A stretch of DNA of 54,464 nt from JBDTSW01 sp051004675 (GCA_051004675.1 JBPCKC010000052.1:1-54464), one strand, 5' to 3'. Shown: positions 1 through 8,556, counted from the stretch's first letter. Program-made: numbers and translations. Notes: generated by a model not told the origin, from the sequence alone.

Positions 1-1055
1 CCCTTCGCATCTTCGACCGCCAGAACTGGCTGCGCGTTAATCGCGCACGTGCGCGCATCAAGGTCCTCGTCGACAAGGTCGGCATCGACGCATTTCGTGA
101 GCTGGTTGACTCAGAGCTCGAGGGCGAATGGGTCGCCGAGCGCAACTTTTCGATCGAGCGGCTTCTGCCCGAGGACATGTACGACGAGGAGGCGAAGGCG
201 CCGAGCGCGCCCGAGAGCTTCGCCTCTCCGAACGGCGACGTGTCGGAGTTCGAGCGCTTCCGCGCTTCGAACGTCGCGGCCCAGCGCCAGGAGGGCTTTT
301 CGACAGTTGTCGTCAAGGTGACGCGCGGCGACCTCACGCCCGACCAGTTCCGCGGCCTCGGCCAGGTCATGCGCGACTTCTCCGGCGGGTTCGCCCGCTC
401 GACCGTGCAGCAGAACCTCGTGCTCCGCTGGGTCCGCGACGAGTCCGTCTACGACGTGTGGCGCCGACTCGCAGAGCTGGGATTGGCCGGGTCGGGAGCC
501 CGCGAGATCACGGACGTCGTGAGCTGCCCCGGAACCGACTCGTGCAAGCTCGGCATCACCGCATCGATGGGCCTCAACGAGGCGATCGAGCAGCGGCTCG
601 AGGAGATGGAGATCGACGACCCGCTCACCAAGCAGGTCCACATCAAGATGTCAGGTTGCCCCAACGGCTGCAGCCAGCACCACATCGCGAACATCGGCTT
701 CTACGGCGCCTCGCTCAAGATCGGCGAGCGCCAGTTGCCGGCATACATCCCCCACCTCGGGGGCAACTACGAGGGCGGCGAGGTGATCTACGGACACCGG
801 CTGAAGGCGCGCCTGCCCGCGAAGCGCGTGCCCGAGGCCGTCGAGCGCTGGCTGCGCCTCTACGGGGACGAGCGCGAAGAGGGCGAGGAGTTCAACGCCT
901 TCGTCGAGCGCGTCGGCACCGAGACCTTCGAGGCGGAGGTCAAGGACCTGACGATGCCCGTCGAGTTCAGCCTGGAGACGCTCGACCAGTTCGTCGATTG
1001 GTCGCGCTCGGATCCCTACAAGGTCGAGCGCGGCGAGGGGGAGTGCGCCGTATGA
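1..1055 (+). CDS. nitrite/sulfite reductase (ferredoxin-type), 3' part
   Basis: C-terminal 350 residues of a siroheme/[4Fe-4S] reductase; the open frame runs from base 3 with no start, so the 5' end is outside the window. The cluster-binding cysteines are visible as SCPGTDSCK (C-x5-C) and, further on, SGCPNGCSQH (C-x3-C), the pattern of assimilatory sulfite and nitrite reductases. A basic stretch just after the window start (RARARIK) belongs to the ferrodoxin-type family core. The gene overlaps cysH by ATGA, and sat and cysC follow, so reduction of sulfite to sulfide is more likely than nitrite reduction. Sequence alone does not fully separate the two activities. Confidence 0.9.
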   Translation, partial: LRIFDRQNWLRVNRARARIKVLVDKVGIDAFRELVDSELEGEWVAERNFSIERLLPEDMYDEEAKAPSAPESFASPNGDVSEFERFRASNVAAQRQEGFSTVVVKVTRGDLTPDQFRGLGQVMRDFSGGFARSTVQQNLVLRWVRDESVYDVWRRLAELGLAGSGAREITDVVSCPGTDSCKLGITASMGLNEAIEQRLEEMEIDDPLTKQVHIKMSGCPNGCSQHHIANIGFYGASLKIGERQLPAYIPHLGGNYEGGEVIYGHRLKARLPAKRVPEAVERWLRLYGDEREEGEEFNAFVERVGTETFEAEVKDLTMPVEFSLETLDQFVDWSRSDPYKVERGEGECAV

Positions 1056-1834
1056 GCGAGTCCGTTACCCGGCCGCGTCCCCTCGTGCTCGACACTCCGC
1101 TGCCCAGCGAGAACGGCAACGGCAACGGGTCCTCCCCCAGGCTCCCCATGATCAACGGCGAGCTCGTCGACCCGGACGAGGTCACCGCGAGGATCGAGCC
1201 GCTCTCGGCGGAGGAGGCGGTCGCCTGGGCGATCGAGACGTTCCACCCGAGGCTCCGCCTCGCCGTCTCCTTCCAGAAGACGAGCTCGGTGACGATCGAC
1301 ATCGCCCACCGCATCGAGCCGGACACAAGCTTCTTCTACCTCGACACCGAGCTGCTGTTCCCGGAGACCTACGAGACGCGGGATCGCCTCGCCGAGCACT
1401 TCGGAATCGAGTTCGACCGGTACGTGCAGGACAACCCGCCGGGCCTGAGGGAGCGCTGGGACGCGGGCGAGTGGGGTCCCGAGGACGAGTGCTGCGCCCC
1501 GCGCAAGGTAGCTACCATGCGGCGCGCCCTAGTCGGGGTCGACTGCTGGATCTCAGGCGTTCGCCGGGTCGACTCGGACACGCGAGCCACGGCGCCCAAG
1601 TTCGGGTGGGACGACCGGTTCGGCCTTTGGAAGCTGAACCCGCTCGCCGACTGGGACGACAAGCAAGTCTGGAACTACATAAAGGACACCCACGTGCCAT
1701 ACAACCCACTTCACGACCAGGGCTACCCGTCAATCGGGTGCATGCCCTGCACTTCTCGCCCAGGCGAGGACGAGGACACCCGCGCCGGCCGCTGGGCCGG
1801 AACCGACCGCACGGAGTGCGGGATCAATGGGTAG
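1052..1834 (+). CDS. cysH: APS/PAPS reductase CysH, [4Fe-4S] type
   Basis: 260 residues. Reduces adenylylsulfate (or PAPS) to sulfite using thioredoxin. The N-terminal ~40 residues are a poorly conserved Asn/Gly-rich leader. The core holds the cysteine pair C147-C148 and C230-x2-C233, which ligate a [4Fe-4S] cluster in APS-type reductases, and the C-terminal catalytic ECG motif (C256). The usual ECG(L/I)H ending is ECGING here, so the His after the motif is Asn. Cluster cysteines favour APS as substrate. The start is the ATG that overlaps the sulfite reductase stop (ATGA); the longer open frame upstream is a shadow of that gene. The 3' end overlaps sat by 8 nt. Confidence 0.93.
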   Translation: MSESVTRPRPLVLDTPLPSENGNGNGSSPRLPMINGELVDPDEVTARIEPLSAEEAVAWAIETFHPRLRLAVSFQKTSSVTIDIAHRIEPDTSFFYLDTELLFPETYETRDRLAEHFGIEFDRYVQDNPPGLRERWDAGEWGPEDECCAPRKVATMRRALVGVDCWISGVRRVDSDTRATAPKFGWDDRFGLWKLNPLADWDDKQVWNYIKDTHVPYNPLHDQGYPSIGCMPCTSRPGEDEDTRAGRWAGTDRTECGING

Positions 1835-2912
1835 CCCCGAGACGGCGCTGAGCCTGACGCTCACCAACCGTCAGGCCAGCGACTTCGAGCTGCTCGCAAA
1901 CGGGGGCTTCGCCCCCCTGGAGGGCTTCATGGGCGCCGACGACTGGCGCTCGGTCTGCGAGAACATGACGCTTGCCTCGGTTGACGAGATCTGGCCGATC
2001 CCGATCACCCTGGCGACCGACCTGGACTGCGCCGAGGGCGACGTCGTCGAGCTGTCCGCCCCGAACGGCAAGGCGCTCGGACGCCTGCACGTGAGCGAGG
2101 TCTACGAGCGCGACGTCGAGCTCGAGGCCGAGCAGGTCTACCGCACGACCGACTCGGAGCATCCGGGCGTGGCCGCCATCCGCGAGGAGGGCAACCGCTG
2201 CATCGCCGGAAGGATCGAGGCCGACGCGCTGCCCGACCACGACGAGGCGTTCATGAAGCGCTACCAGACCACCGAGGAGTCCAAGCAGGCGTTCGCCGAC
2301 CGCGGCTGGAAGCGGATCGTCGCCTTCCAGACGCGCAACCCGATCCACCGCGCCCACGAGTACCTCACCAAGGCCGCGCTGGAGATCTGCGACGGCCTCT
2401 ACATCCATCCCCTGATCGGGGAGACCAAGAAGGGCGACATCCCCGCCGACGTGCGGATGCGCTGCTACGAGGTCCTGATGGACAACTACTACCACCCCGA
2501 CCACGTCATGCTGGGCGTCAACCCGGGCAAGATGCACTACGCGGGCCCCCGCGAGGCGGTGCTCCACGCGATCATCCGCCGGAACTACGGTTGCACCCAC
2601 TTCATCGTGGGCCGCGACCATGCCGGCGTCGGGGATTACTACGGCACCTACGACGCCCAGCGCATCTTCGACGACATCGACGTCGAGAAGCTGGGCATCA
2701 CCCCGCTGTTCTTCGAGCACACCTTCTGGTGCAACGACTGCGAGGGGATGGGCTCGGCCAAGACCTGCCCCCACCCCCAGGAGTCGCACCTGTTCCTGTC
2801 GGGAACCAAGGTGCGCGAGATGCTCGAGGCCGGCGAGAAGCCGCCCCACGAGTTCTCAAGGGACGAGGTTGCGGAGATCCTGATCGACGCATACAAGGAG
2901 GAACCGAACTAA
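1827..2912 (+). CDS. sat: sulfate adenylyltransferase (ATP sulfurylase)
   Basis: 361 residues, homo-oligomeric Sat/MET3 type rather than CysDN. Makes adenylylsulfate from sulfate and ATP. Visible motifs are QTRNPIHRAHE (nucleotide-binding QxRNPxHxxHE), GRDHAGVGDYYG, and a C-terminal cysteine group (CNDCEGMGSAKTC) like the zinc site of bacterial and archaeal enzymes, followed by LSGTKVREML. Length fits the short bacterial form without an APS kinase domain; that activity is encoded by the next gene. Start ATG lies inside the end of cysH and the stop overlaps the cysC start (TAATG), indicating translational coupling. Confidence 0.96.
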   Translation: MGSPETALSLTLTNRQASDFELLANGGFAPLEGFMGADDWRSVCENMTLASVDEIWPIPITLATDLDCAEGDVVELSAPNGKALGRLHVSEVYERDVELEAEQVYRTTDSEHPGVAAIREEGNRCIAGRIEADALPDHDEAFMKRYQTTEESKQAFADRGWKRIVAFQTRNPIHRAHEYLTKAALEICDGLYIHPLIGETKKGDIPADVRMRCYEVLMDNYYHPDHVMLGVNPGKMHYAGPREAVLHAIIRRNYGCTHFIVGRDHAGVGDYYGTYDAQRIFDDIDVEKLGITPLFFEHTFWCNDCEGMGSAKTCPHPQESHLFLSGTKVREMLEAGEKPPHEFSRDEVAEILIDAYKEEPN

Positions 2913-3454
2913 TGGCAGGCTTCACGCTCTGGTTCACCGGCCTTTCCGGGTCCGGCAAGACCACCATCACCAACCAGCTCGTAAAGGAGCTGCGCAAGCG
3001 CGACGTCACGCTCGAGGTGCTCGACGGCGACATCGTCCGCGAGAACCTCTCGAAGGGCCTCGGCTTCTCGACGGAGGACCGCGACACCAACATCCGGCGC
3101 ATCGCCTTCGTCGCCAATCTGCTCTCGCGAAACGGGGTGCCCGTCATCACGGCGGCCATCTCCCCGTACAAGGAGATCCGCGACGAGGCGCGCGAGATGA
3201 TGGACGACCGCTTCATCGAGGTCTACGCCAAGGCCTCCGTCGAGGTCTGCGAGGAGCGCGACGTGAAGGGCCTCTACGCGAAGGCCCGTTCCGGGGAAAT
3301 CAAGGAGTTCACCGGCGTCTCCGATCCCTACGAGCCCCCGAAGAACCCCGAGCTCGTGATCGAGACTGAGCACCAGTCTCCCGAGGAGTCCGCGCAGCAG
3401 ATCCTCTCGTTCCTTGAGGAGCGCGAGCTGATCCCGGCCGCGGTCGCCGCTTAG
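2912..3454 (+). CDS. cysC: adenylylsulfate kinase
   Basis: 180 residues. Phosphorylates APS to PAPS. A Walker A motif GLSGSGKTT lies at residues 9-17, followed by the LDGD segment and the family's RRIAFVA and YAKARSGEI regions. Start ATG shares its A with the sat stop (TAATG); the longer frame upstream is a sat shadow. With a cluster-containing CysH that probably uses APS directly, PAPS here may mainly supply sulfotransferases or PAPS reduction in parallel. Last gene of the sulfate operon; a 9-bp inverted repeat starts at the base after its stop. Confidence 0.95.
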   Translation: MAGFTLWFTGLSGSGKTTITNQLVKELRKRDVTLEVLDGDIVRENLSKGLGFSTEDRDTNIRRIAFVANLLSRNGVPVITAAISPYKEIRDEAREMMDDRFIEVYAKASVEVCEERDVKGLYAKARSGEIKEFTGVSDPYEPPKNPELVIETEHQSPEESAQQILSFLEERELIPAAVAA

Positions 3455-3494
3455 CGCAGGCGACGCCGCTCTCAACCGCATAGGCTCGCCTGCG
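3455..3494. repeat. inverted repeat spanning the cysC-cyclase gap
   Basis: Perfect 9-bp arms CGCAGGCGA (3455-3463) and TCGCCTGCG (3486-3494) with a 22-nt loop fill the whole intergenic space. The right arm runs from the last base of the TAGGCT box to the first base of the cyclase GTG. It could end the sulfate operon transcript, though there is no T-tract, or be a repressor site over the cyclase promoter. Confidence 0.5.
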
Positions 3495-5032
3495 TGAGCG
3501 CGACGAGCCGCATGCCCCTCGTCGGCTGGCTGTTCCCGAGTCCGGACGAGCCGGGTGCGGCGATCGCGCGCCGGACGCAGATTCGGCTGATGGTGTCGCT
3601 TAGCCTCGCGAACCTGGTGGGCTCGGCGGTCGTGGCGGTCTTCCTGCTCCTGGTCCTGCCCACGCCGAGGGTCGATGATCCGACCGAGGTCCGGCTGGTC
3701 AATCTGATCGTCATCGGTGGCTACCTCACGATGGGTATCGTCGTCGGGACGATCTGGGGATCCCGTCGGCTTGCGCCCCTGCGTCGGTGGCTTCGCTCCG
3801 ACCGCCCCGCCACCGAGGAGGAGCGGATGACCGTGCTGCGTGCTCCCTACCGGATCGTCGGCGTCCATGTCGTGCTCTGGACCAGCGCCGCCATCCTCTT
3901 CGGCCTGCTGAACTGGACCTACTCCCACGAGCTGGGCCAGCGCGTGGCGACGACGGTGCTGCTCGGCGCGCTCACCACATGCGCAATCGCCTACCTCGTC
4001 ACCGAGCGTGGGTTGCGCCCCGCCGCGGCGCGGGCGCTCGCGGAAGGGGTGAGCGAGCGCACGGTCACTCCCGGGGTGAAAGCGCGAGCGCTGCTCGCGT
4101 GGATCCTCGGAACCGGCGTTGCGCTGGTCGGCCTGATCCTCGTGGCGATCTCCACCTTGGTCGAGGGCGATTTCAACGCCCGCGAGCTGGCGCTCGCGGT
4201 GCTGGTCCTCGCGGGCGTGACCCTCGTAACGGGGCTCTACGTCGCGACGCTCGCCGCCCGGGCCGTTGCCGACCCGATCAAGGCCGTCCGCGACGCCCAG
4301 GCCGAGGTCGAGCGCGGCGACCTCGACGTCGAGGTGCCCGTCTACGACGGCAGCGAGGTCGGCCTGCTTCAGGCCGGCTTCAACCGCATGGTCGCCGGCC
4401 TGCGCGAGCGCGAGCGCATCCATGACCTGTTCGGGCGCCACGTCGGCGAGGACGTGGCGAAGGCGGCGCTCGCCCGTGACGTGGAGCTGGGCGGCGAGAC
4501 GCGCGACGTCTCCGTGCTCTTTGTCGACATGGTCGGCTCGACCACGCTCGCCAGCGAGCGCCCGCCACAGGAGGTGGTGGAGACCCTCAACCGGTTCTTC
4601 GCCGTCGTCATCGAGGTCGTCCACGACCACGCGGGCTGGGTCAACAAGTTCGAGGGCGACGCCGCGCTCGCCATCTTCGGGGCGCCGACGCCGCTGGACG
4701 GCCATGCGGCGAAGGCCCTCGCCGCCGCCAGGGATCTCGGTGACCGGCTACGCGAGGTCTCCGGGTTCGAGGCCGGGATCGGTGTCTCCTCCGGCGAGGT
4801 CGTCGCCGGCAACATCGGGGAGGAGCAGCGCTACGAGTACACGGTGATCGGGGACCCCGTCAACGAGGCCGCCAGGCTCACGGAGCTCGCGAAGTCGGAG
4901 GGCGGTGTGCTCGCCTCCGACGCAGCGGTCGAGGCGGCCGACGAGGAGGAACGCGCGCGCTGGGAGCCGGGCGATGAGGTCGTGCTGCGCGGACGCTCGA
5001 AGGCGACGCGCCCGTTTCGCCGGGCCCGCTGA
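3494..5032 (+). CDS. membrane adenylate/guanylate cyclase with HAMP domain
   Basis: 512 residues, class III nucleotide cyclase. Six hydrophobic segments occupy roughly residues 30-255, then a HAMP linker (DPIKAVRDAQAEVERGDLDV), then the catalytic domain from about residue 330. Metal-binding aspartates are in LFVDMVGST and FEGDAALAIFG. The layout (6 TM, HAMP, cyclase) matches the mycobacterial Rv1318c-Rv1320c/Rv3645 type. The start is GTG 3494, with a TAGGCT box 7 nt upstream and no Shine-Dalgarno, suggesting a leaderless transcript. The substrate (ATP or GTP) was not deduced. Confidence 0.92.
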   Translation: MSATSRMPLVGWLFPSPDEPGAAIARRTQIRLMVSLSLANLVGSAVVAVFLLLVLPTPRVDDPTEVRLVNLIVIGGYLTMGIVVGTIWGSRRLAPLRRWLRSDRPATEEERMTVLRAPYRIVGVHVVLWTSAAILFGLLNWTYSHELGQRVATTVLLGALTTCAIAYLVTERGLRPAAARALAEGVSERTVTPGVKARALLAWILGTGVALVGLILVAISTLVEGDFNARELALAVLVLAGVTLVTGLYVATLAARAVADPIKAVRDAQAEVERGDLDVEVPVYDGSEVGLLQAGFNRMVAGLRERERIHDLFGRHVGEDVAKAALARDVELGGETRDVSVLFVDMVGSTTLASERPPQEVVETLNRFFAVVIEVVHDHAGWVNKFEGDAALAIFGAPTPLDGHAAKALAAARDLGDRLREVSGFEAGIGVSSGEVVAGNIGEEQRYEYTVIGDPVNEAARLTELAKSEGGVLASDAAVEAADEEERARWEPGDEVVLRGRSKATRPFRRAR

Positions 5033-5067
5033 CCGGGAGGCCCGGCGAGCTCCGTCGCCGCCCAGAA

Positions 5068-5104
5068 AAGACTGAGGCCGGGCGCCGTCATGGCGCCCGG
5101 CCTC
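5068..5104 (-). terminator. intrinsic terminator of the ferritin-like genes
   Basis: Perfect 13-bp stem (GAGGCCGGGCGCC at 5074-5086 with its complement at 5092-5104) and a 5-nt loop. Read on the minus strand, the stem is followed by AGTCTTTTCT, a T-rich tract, so it terminates leftward transcription after the gene at 5130. It also lies just past the cyclase stop and may serve both. Confidence 0.8.
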
Positions 5105-5129
5105 CCGGCCGAGAGAGGTGAGGCCGGTA

Positions 5130-5774
5130 CTAGCTCTTGACGAACGGCTGCACGGCCTTCAGCACTTCGTCCATGGAAAGCTCCATGTCGAAGGCCTCGG
5201 GCGCGGGCGACTCGCCGCGCTGGAGCCTGATCGCGGCCGCGTGACGGGCCTCGATCTGGACGATCGCGCCGGCCGAGCCGAGGATCGCCTTGTCGGTGAT
5301 CAGGGGGCCAGCGCCGTTGTAGGCGCTCACGCCCGTGTCCTCGAACGTCTGAGCGAGCTCGAGGAACGCGTCCTCGTCGGCGAACGCCTTGCCGAAGTCG
5401 ACGCCAGGGGCCGCGACGGGCTTACCGCCGAGATCCTCGATCGCCGCCGTCAGCGCGTCCACATGCTCCTGCTCGTGGCCCTGGATCTCCTTCGCGAGGC
5501 TGGATGCCTCACCGGAGAGATCCGGCACTTCCGCGAGGGCCTGCTCGTAGAACGCGGCCTCCAGGTACTCGAGGGTCAACGCGAAGTTGAGAATCTCAAC
5601 GTCGCCATCGCTCGTCGAGCCCTGGGCCAACGCGCGGCCCACCAGCGGCCCCACGGCCATCGTGCCGTAGATTGCGCCGGCCGCAAGGGCCCCCTTCATG
5701 ATCATTGAGCCACGGCTCATCTCCTCGATCTCGATCGCGGCGAGCTGTGGATTCTTCATGGTCTGTTCAGCCAT
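5130..5774 (-). CDS. ferritin-like domain protein, exported or membrane-anchored
   Basis: 214 residues. After a hydrophobic N-terminal segment (MIMKGALAAGAIYGTMAV, about residues 24-41) comes a four-helix ferritin_2-type domain with metal-ligand candidates in LEYLEAAFYEQ, GHEQEHVDAL and QIEARHAAAIR. Such proteins bind a carboxylate-bridged di-iron centre; the function of this subfamily is unsettled (iron handling or stress protection). Start ATG has AAGGAG 6 nt upstream. It lies 27 nt downstream of a paralogue in the same orientation and ends before a good terminator, so the two form an operon. Unlike its partner it has no lipobox and no clear twin-arginine motif. Confidence 0.85.
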   Translation of the reverse strand: MAEQTMKNPQLAAIEIEEMSRGSMIMKGALAAGAIYGTMAVGPLVGRALAQGSTSDGDVEILNFALTLEYLEAAFYEQALAEVPDLSGEASSLAKEIQGHEQEHVDALTAAIEDLGGKPVAAPGVDFGKAFADEDAFLELAQTFEDTGVSAYNGAGPLITDKAILGSAGAIVQIEARHAAAIRLQRGESPAPEAFDMELSMDEVLKAVQPFVKS

Positions 5775-5801
5775 TTCTGACTCCTTTCTCGTTTCGATCG
5801 C

Positions 5802-6470
5802 CTAGGAGACGATGAACGGCTGCACTTCGGCCAGGACCGTTTCCATATCGGCCGGCTGGGCGAAGGCGCCATCGGGGGTAGGGGACTGTCCGGTCAGGAC
5901 GTTGAGGGCGGCAGCGTGCCGTGCCTCGACCGAGTGAATCGACAGAGCGGCCGCGAGGATGCCCTCGTCCTCGATCAGGCCGGCTGCGCCGAGGTAAGCG
6001 GCTGCGCCGAGGTTCTCGACCGTCGCCGCCAACTCCAGTACGGACTCCGCGTCGTCGAGCGGGAACTTCGTCTCGGGAACCGGAGCGGCCTCGCCCTTCA
6101 GCGACTTGACTGTCGCCAGCAGAGCGTCGACGTGCTGCTGCTCGGAGTCGCCGATCGCCTTGATCAACGCGAGGTCGTCTCCCTTGAACAGGCCGCTGCT
6201 GGCCACCTGGTCGTAGAAGTCAGCCTCGAGGTACTCGAGCGTCAGCGCGTAGTTGACGATGCCGAGGTCGCCCTCACCGAACGGCGAGCTCGCCTTCTCG
6301 GGCATCTCCGTCGTCGTGGTCGAGGAGGTCGTCTCCTCATCCTCACCGCACGCGGCGAGCACGACGCCGGCGGCGGCCGTACCGCCGCTCACAGCGAAGA
6401 ATCGCCGGCGGGAGACCGGGTCGGCCGCGATACGCCGGATGGCGCTGCGCGGCTTTTGGGTGGTGCTCAT
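5802..6470 (-). CDS. ferritin-like domain protein, Tat-type lipoprotein
   Basis: 222 residues. The N-terminus carries a twin-arginine signal (SRRRFFAVSGG) running into a lipobox LAAC, then an acidic/Ser-Thr linker (CGEDEETTSSTTTTE), so the domain should be exported folded and tethered outside the membrane. The ferritin_2 domain shows LEYLEADFYDQ, DSEQQHVDALL and SVEARHAAALN. The start chosen is ATG 6470 with AAGGAG five nt upstream; a GTG six nt further upstream is in frame but badly placed for that site. First gene of a two-gene operon with the paralogue at 5130. Tat export suggests a metal loaded in the cytoplasm. Confidence 0.88.
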   Translation of the reverse strand: MSTTQKPRSAIRRIAADPVSRRRFFAVSGGTAAAGVVLAACGEDEETTSSTTTTEMPEKASSPFGEGDLGIVNYALTLEYLEADFYDQVASSGLFKGDDLALIKAIGDSEQQHVDALLATVKSLKGEAAPVPETKFPLDDAESVLELAATVENLGAAAYLGAAGLIEDEGILAAALSIHSVEARHAAALNVLTGQSPTPDGAFAQPADMETVLAEVQPFIVS

Positions 6471-6630
6471 CTGCACTCCTTCTCTTGGGTTGCGGGCGAC
6501 TGCCCGTACTCAATTCAGCTGCCCGGCCAACATCGGGTCGGTGGGTGGCGTCAGATGGGTTTACGGCGATCGGCCCCGGGTGGATCAGCCGAACATCGCA
6601 TCCCGGCGCGGCCCCTGTGATCATTCGGGC

Positions 6631-7113
6631 ATGGATTCCCGTGACTCAGGCGTGGCGCGGGCGTGGCGCGCGGGGGAGGACGAGCTGGGCGACGTCGCCC
6701 GGCTCATCTGCGAGTTCCGCGACCACTGGGGCAAGTCGGAGCCATCCCTGGAGTCGATTCGCCAGAGCGCCGGACGGATCCTGTCCGCCGGCGACGGGGA
6801 GTACCTGCTGGGCGCGGTCGGGGCCGCCCAGGCGGCCGGCGTCGCTCAGCTTCGCTTCCGCTGGAGCGTGTGGACCGCGGCGGAGGACTGCTGGCTCGAG
6901 GACCTCTTCGTGCGCGCCGACGCCCGAGGGGCGGGCGTGGGCCGCGCCCTCGTGGAGGCCTGCTTCGAGCGCGCCAGTGAGCGTGGCTGCAAGCGGATCG
7001 AGCTCGACACCAACGAGGACAACGAGGCCGCGATCGCGTTGTACGAGGCCTGCGGCTTCTCGACGCGGCCGAAAGGCCCCAACCGCACCCTGTTTTTGAG
7101 CCGCAAGCTCTAG
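6631..7113 (+). CDS. GNAT family N-acetyltransferase
   Basis: 160 residues. The acetyl-CoA pyrophosphate loop is RADARGAGVGRALVEA, followed by the C-terminal motif DNEAAIALYEACGFS typical of GNATs. The substrate is not deducible. Start ATG 6631 (MDSRDSG) begins where the fold begins; the longer open frame from 6253 overlaps the ferritin-like gene and is discarded. It is divergent from the ferritin-like operon across about 160 bp and convergent with the PHP gene 29 bp downstream. Confidence 0.85.
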   Translation: MDSRDSGVARAWRAGEDELGDVARLICEFRDHWGKSEPSLESIRQSAGRILSAGDGEYLLGAVGAAQAAGVAQLRFRWSVWTAAEDCWLEDLFVRADARGAGVGRALVEACFERASERGCKRIELDTNEDNEAAIALYEACGFSTRPKGPNRTLFLSRKL

Positions 7114-7142
7114 CCGCAGCCTGCGGCGCCGGCAGATTGCCG

Positions 7143-7973
7143 CTACGGCTTGGGCGGAACCTGGGGCTCGCCGAGCCCGTAAGTGTCGTAGGCGCCCCAG
7201 CGCGAGAAGGTCTTGTGGGTGGGGCCGTGGAAGTCGGATGAGGCGGTGGGCGTCAGGTCGAACTCCTCGCACAGCTCCAAGCAGTGCTTGGTCTGCTCGG
7301 CCGTATGGGGCGGGTAGAAGGTCTCGATACCGTCGAGGCTTACGTCGCTCACCAGGCTCTCGACGAGGTCACGGACCTGCTCGGGGTCCTGCACGTCCCA
7401 GTAGGGATGCGCCACCACGGCCACGCCGCCGGCGTCGTGAATGATCTCGACGGCCTCCTCCGCCGAGGGCCACTTGCGCGAGACGAATGCCTTTGCTCCC
7501 GGCACCAGGTACTCCTCGAAGAACGGGCCGAGATCCGGGCCCGCCCCGGCGGCCTTGGCGATGTGGGGGCGGCCGATCGCGTCCGCGGCGCCCGCCTTCT
7601 CGACCGCGGCTTCGAAGGTCACGTCCACGCCATGGGAGTTCAGCCGCTCGATGATCACCTTGGCCCGGTCGACCCGCTCCTGCTGGGCGCGGTCACAGGC
7701 GGGCTGGATCCTGATGACGTCCACCCAGTAGCCGCAGATGTGCAGGTCCTCGGAGTACTTGTGGACGCACGACATCTCGGTGGCCGGAACGTTCTCGATC
7801 CCGAGCTCGGCCGCGACGGCGCTCGCCTCCTCCACGCCGGCGACGCCGTCGTGGTCGGTGAGGGACATCACGGTCACGCCGGCCTCGGCCGCCGAGCGCA
7901 CCACGTCGGCGGGCTCGAGCTGACCATCTGACACAGTTGAATGGCTCTGCAGGTCGATCATGAGGTCGAGCAT
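7143..7973 (-). CDS. PHP domain phosphoesterase
   Basis: About 276 residues. PHP-fold metal-dependent phosphoesterase, related to bacterial 3',5'-nucleoside bisphosphate phosphatase/RNase AM-like proteins. The metal-binding N-terminal motif reads DLQSHSTVSDG, with Gln at the first His of the usual DLHxHS. Further ligands are in SLTDHDGV, a buried H in GVAVVAHP and the C-terminal SSDFHG. Start uncertain: ATG 7973 is used, ATG 7961 (MIDLQSHS) would also keep the domain, and neither has a ribosome site. Divergent from the Rrf2 gene, with 19 bp between the chosen starts. An activity on PAP would fit the nearby sulfate operon, but that is speculation. Confidence 0.85.
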   Translation of the reverse strand: MLDLMIDLQSHSTVSDGQLEPADVVRSAAEAGVTVMSLTDHDGVAGVEEASAVAAELGIENVPATEMSCVHKYSEDLHICGYWVDVIRIQPACDRAQQERVDRAKVIIERLNSHGVDVTFEAAVEKAGAADAIGRPHIAKAAGAGPDLGPFFEEYLVPGAKAFVSRKWPSAEEAVEIIHDAGGVAVVAHPYWDVQDPEQVRDLVESLVSDVSLDGIETFYPPHTAEQTKHCLELCEEFDLTPTASSDFHGPTHKTFSRWGAYDTYGLGEPQVPPKP

Positions 7974-7992
7974 TGTGGAGCAATCGCCCGAC

Positions 7993-8451
7993 ATGAGGAT
8001 TTCCGCCAAGGCCGACTACGCCCTTCGAGCAGCGCTCGAGCTGGCCGCCGCGCCGGAGGGCGAGCCGGTGAAGGGCGAGCAGCTCGCGCAGGCTCAGGAC
8101 ATCCCGCTGCAGTTCCTGGAGCACATCCTGCTGGAGCTGAAGCACGCCCGGCTGGTCCGAGCCAAGCGCGGGTACAAGGGCGGCTACTGGCTGGACCGCC
8201 CGCCCGAGGAGATCACGATCGCCGACGTCATCCGCGCGGTCGAGGGGCCGCTGGCCAATATCCACGAGTCGGCGCCGGAGGACCTGCACTACCCCGGTCC
8301 GGCGGAGAAGCTCCGCGACGTGTGGGTTGCGGTCCGCGCGAACCTGCGCGGGGTGCTCGAGAGCATCACGCTCGCCGAGATCGCTCGCGGCGACCTCCCG
8401 TGGCAGATCGACGCGATCCTGCAGAACCCGGAAGCCTGGATCAAGCGCTGA
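7993..8451 (+). CDS. Rrf2 family transcriptional regulator
   Basis: 152 residues. Starts MRISAKADYALRAALELA, the usual opening of the Rrf2 winged helix, followed by QLAQAQDIPLQFLEHIL (recognition region) and RGYKGGYWL, the wing. Rrf2 members include IscR, NsrR and CymR. No cysteine is present between the wing and the C-terminus, so an Fe-S sensor like IscR or NsrR is unlikely; a CymR-like partner-dependent repressor of sulfur metabolism is possible. ATG 7993 has GGAG 12 nt upstream. The next gene is a TauE/SafE exporter 105 bp downstream. Confidence 0.9.
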   Translation: MRISAKADYALRAALELAAAPEGEPVKGEQLAQAQDIPLQFLEHILLELKHARLVRAKRGYKGGYWLDRPPEEITIADVIRAVEGPLANIHESAPEDLHYPGPAEKLRDVWVAVRANLRGVLESITLAEIARGDLPWQIDAILQNPEAWIKR

Positions 8452-8485
8452 GCAGGCCGCTGCTACCATCCCGCGCTGGCCTTTA

Positions 8486-8499
8486 GACCTTAGTCGGTC
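8486..8499. promoter_or_regulatory. candidate operator before the TauE/SafE gene
   Basis: GACC-TTAGTC-GGTC, an AT-richer short inverted repeat in the 105-bp gap between the Rrf2 regulator and the exporter. It could be the Rrf2 site, but it occurs only once in the window and the arms are only 4 bp. Confidence 0.25.
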
Positions 8500-8556
8500 A
8501 ACAAAGCTAGGAAACGCCCCCGGAAAGTGCCCCGGTCGGCGCCCCGCGCACTGCAG

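Noticed and set aside
128..1051. 300-residue N-terminal extension of CysH
   Set aside because: It is an alternative frame of the sulfite reductase gene, low in sense and rich in Arg and Pro; ATG 1052 overlaps the upstream stop.
3471..3560. Shine-Dalgarno site for the cyclase
   Set aside because: No purine-rich block at suitable distance from GTG 3494; the TAGGCT box fits leaderless expression better.
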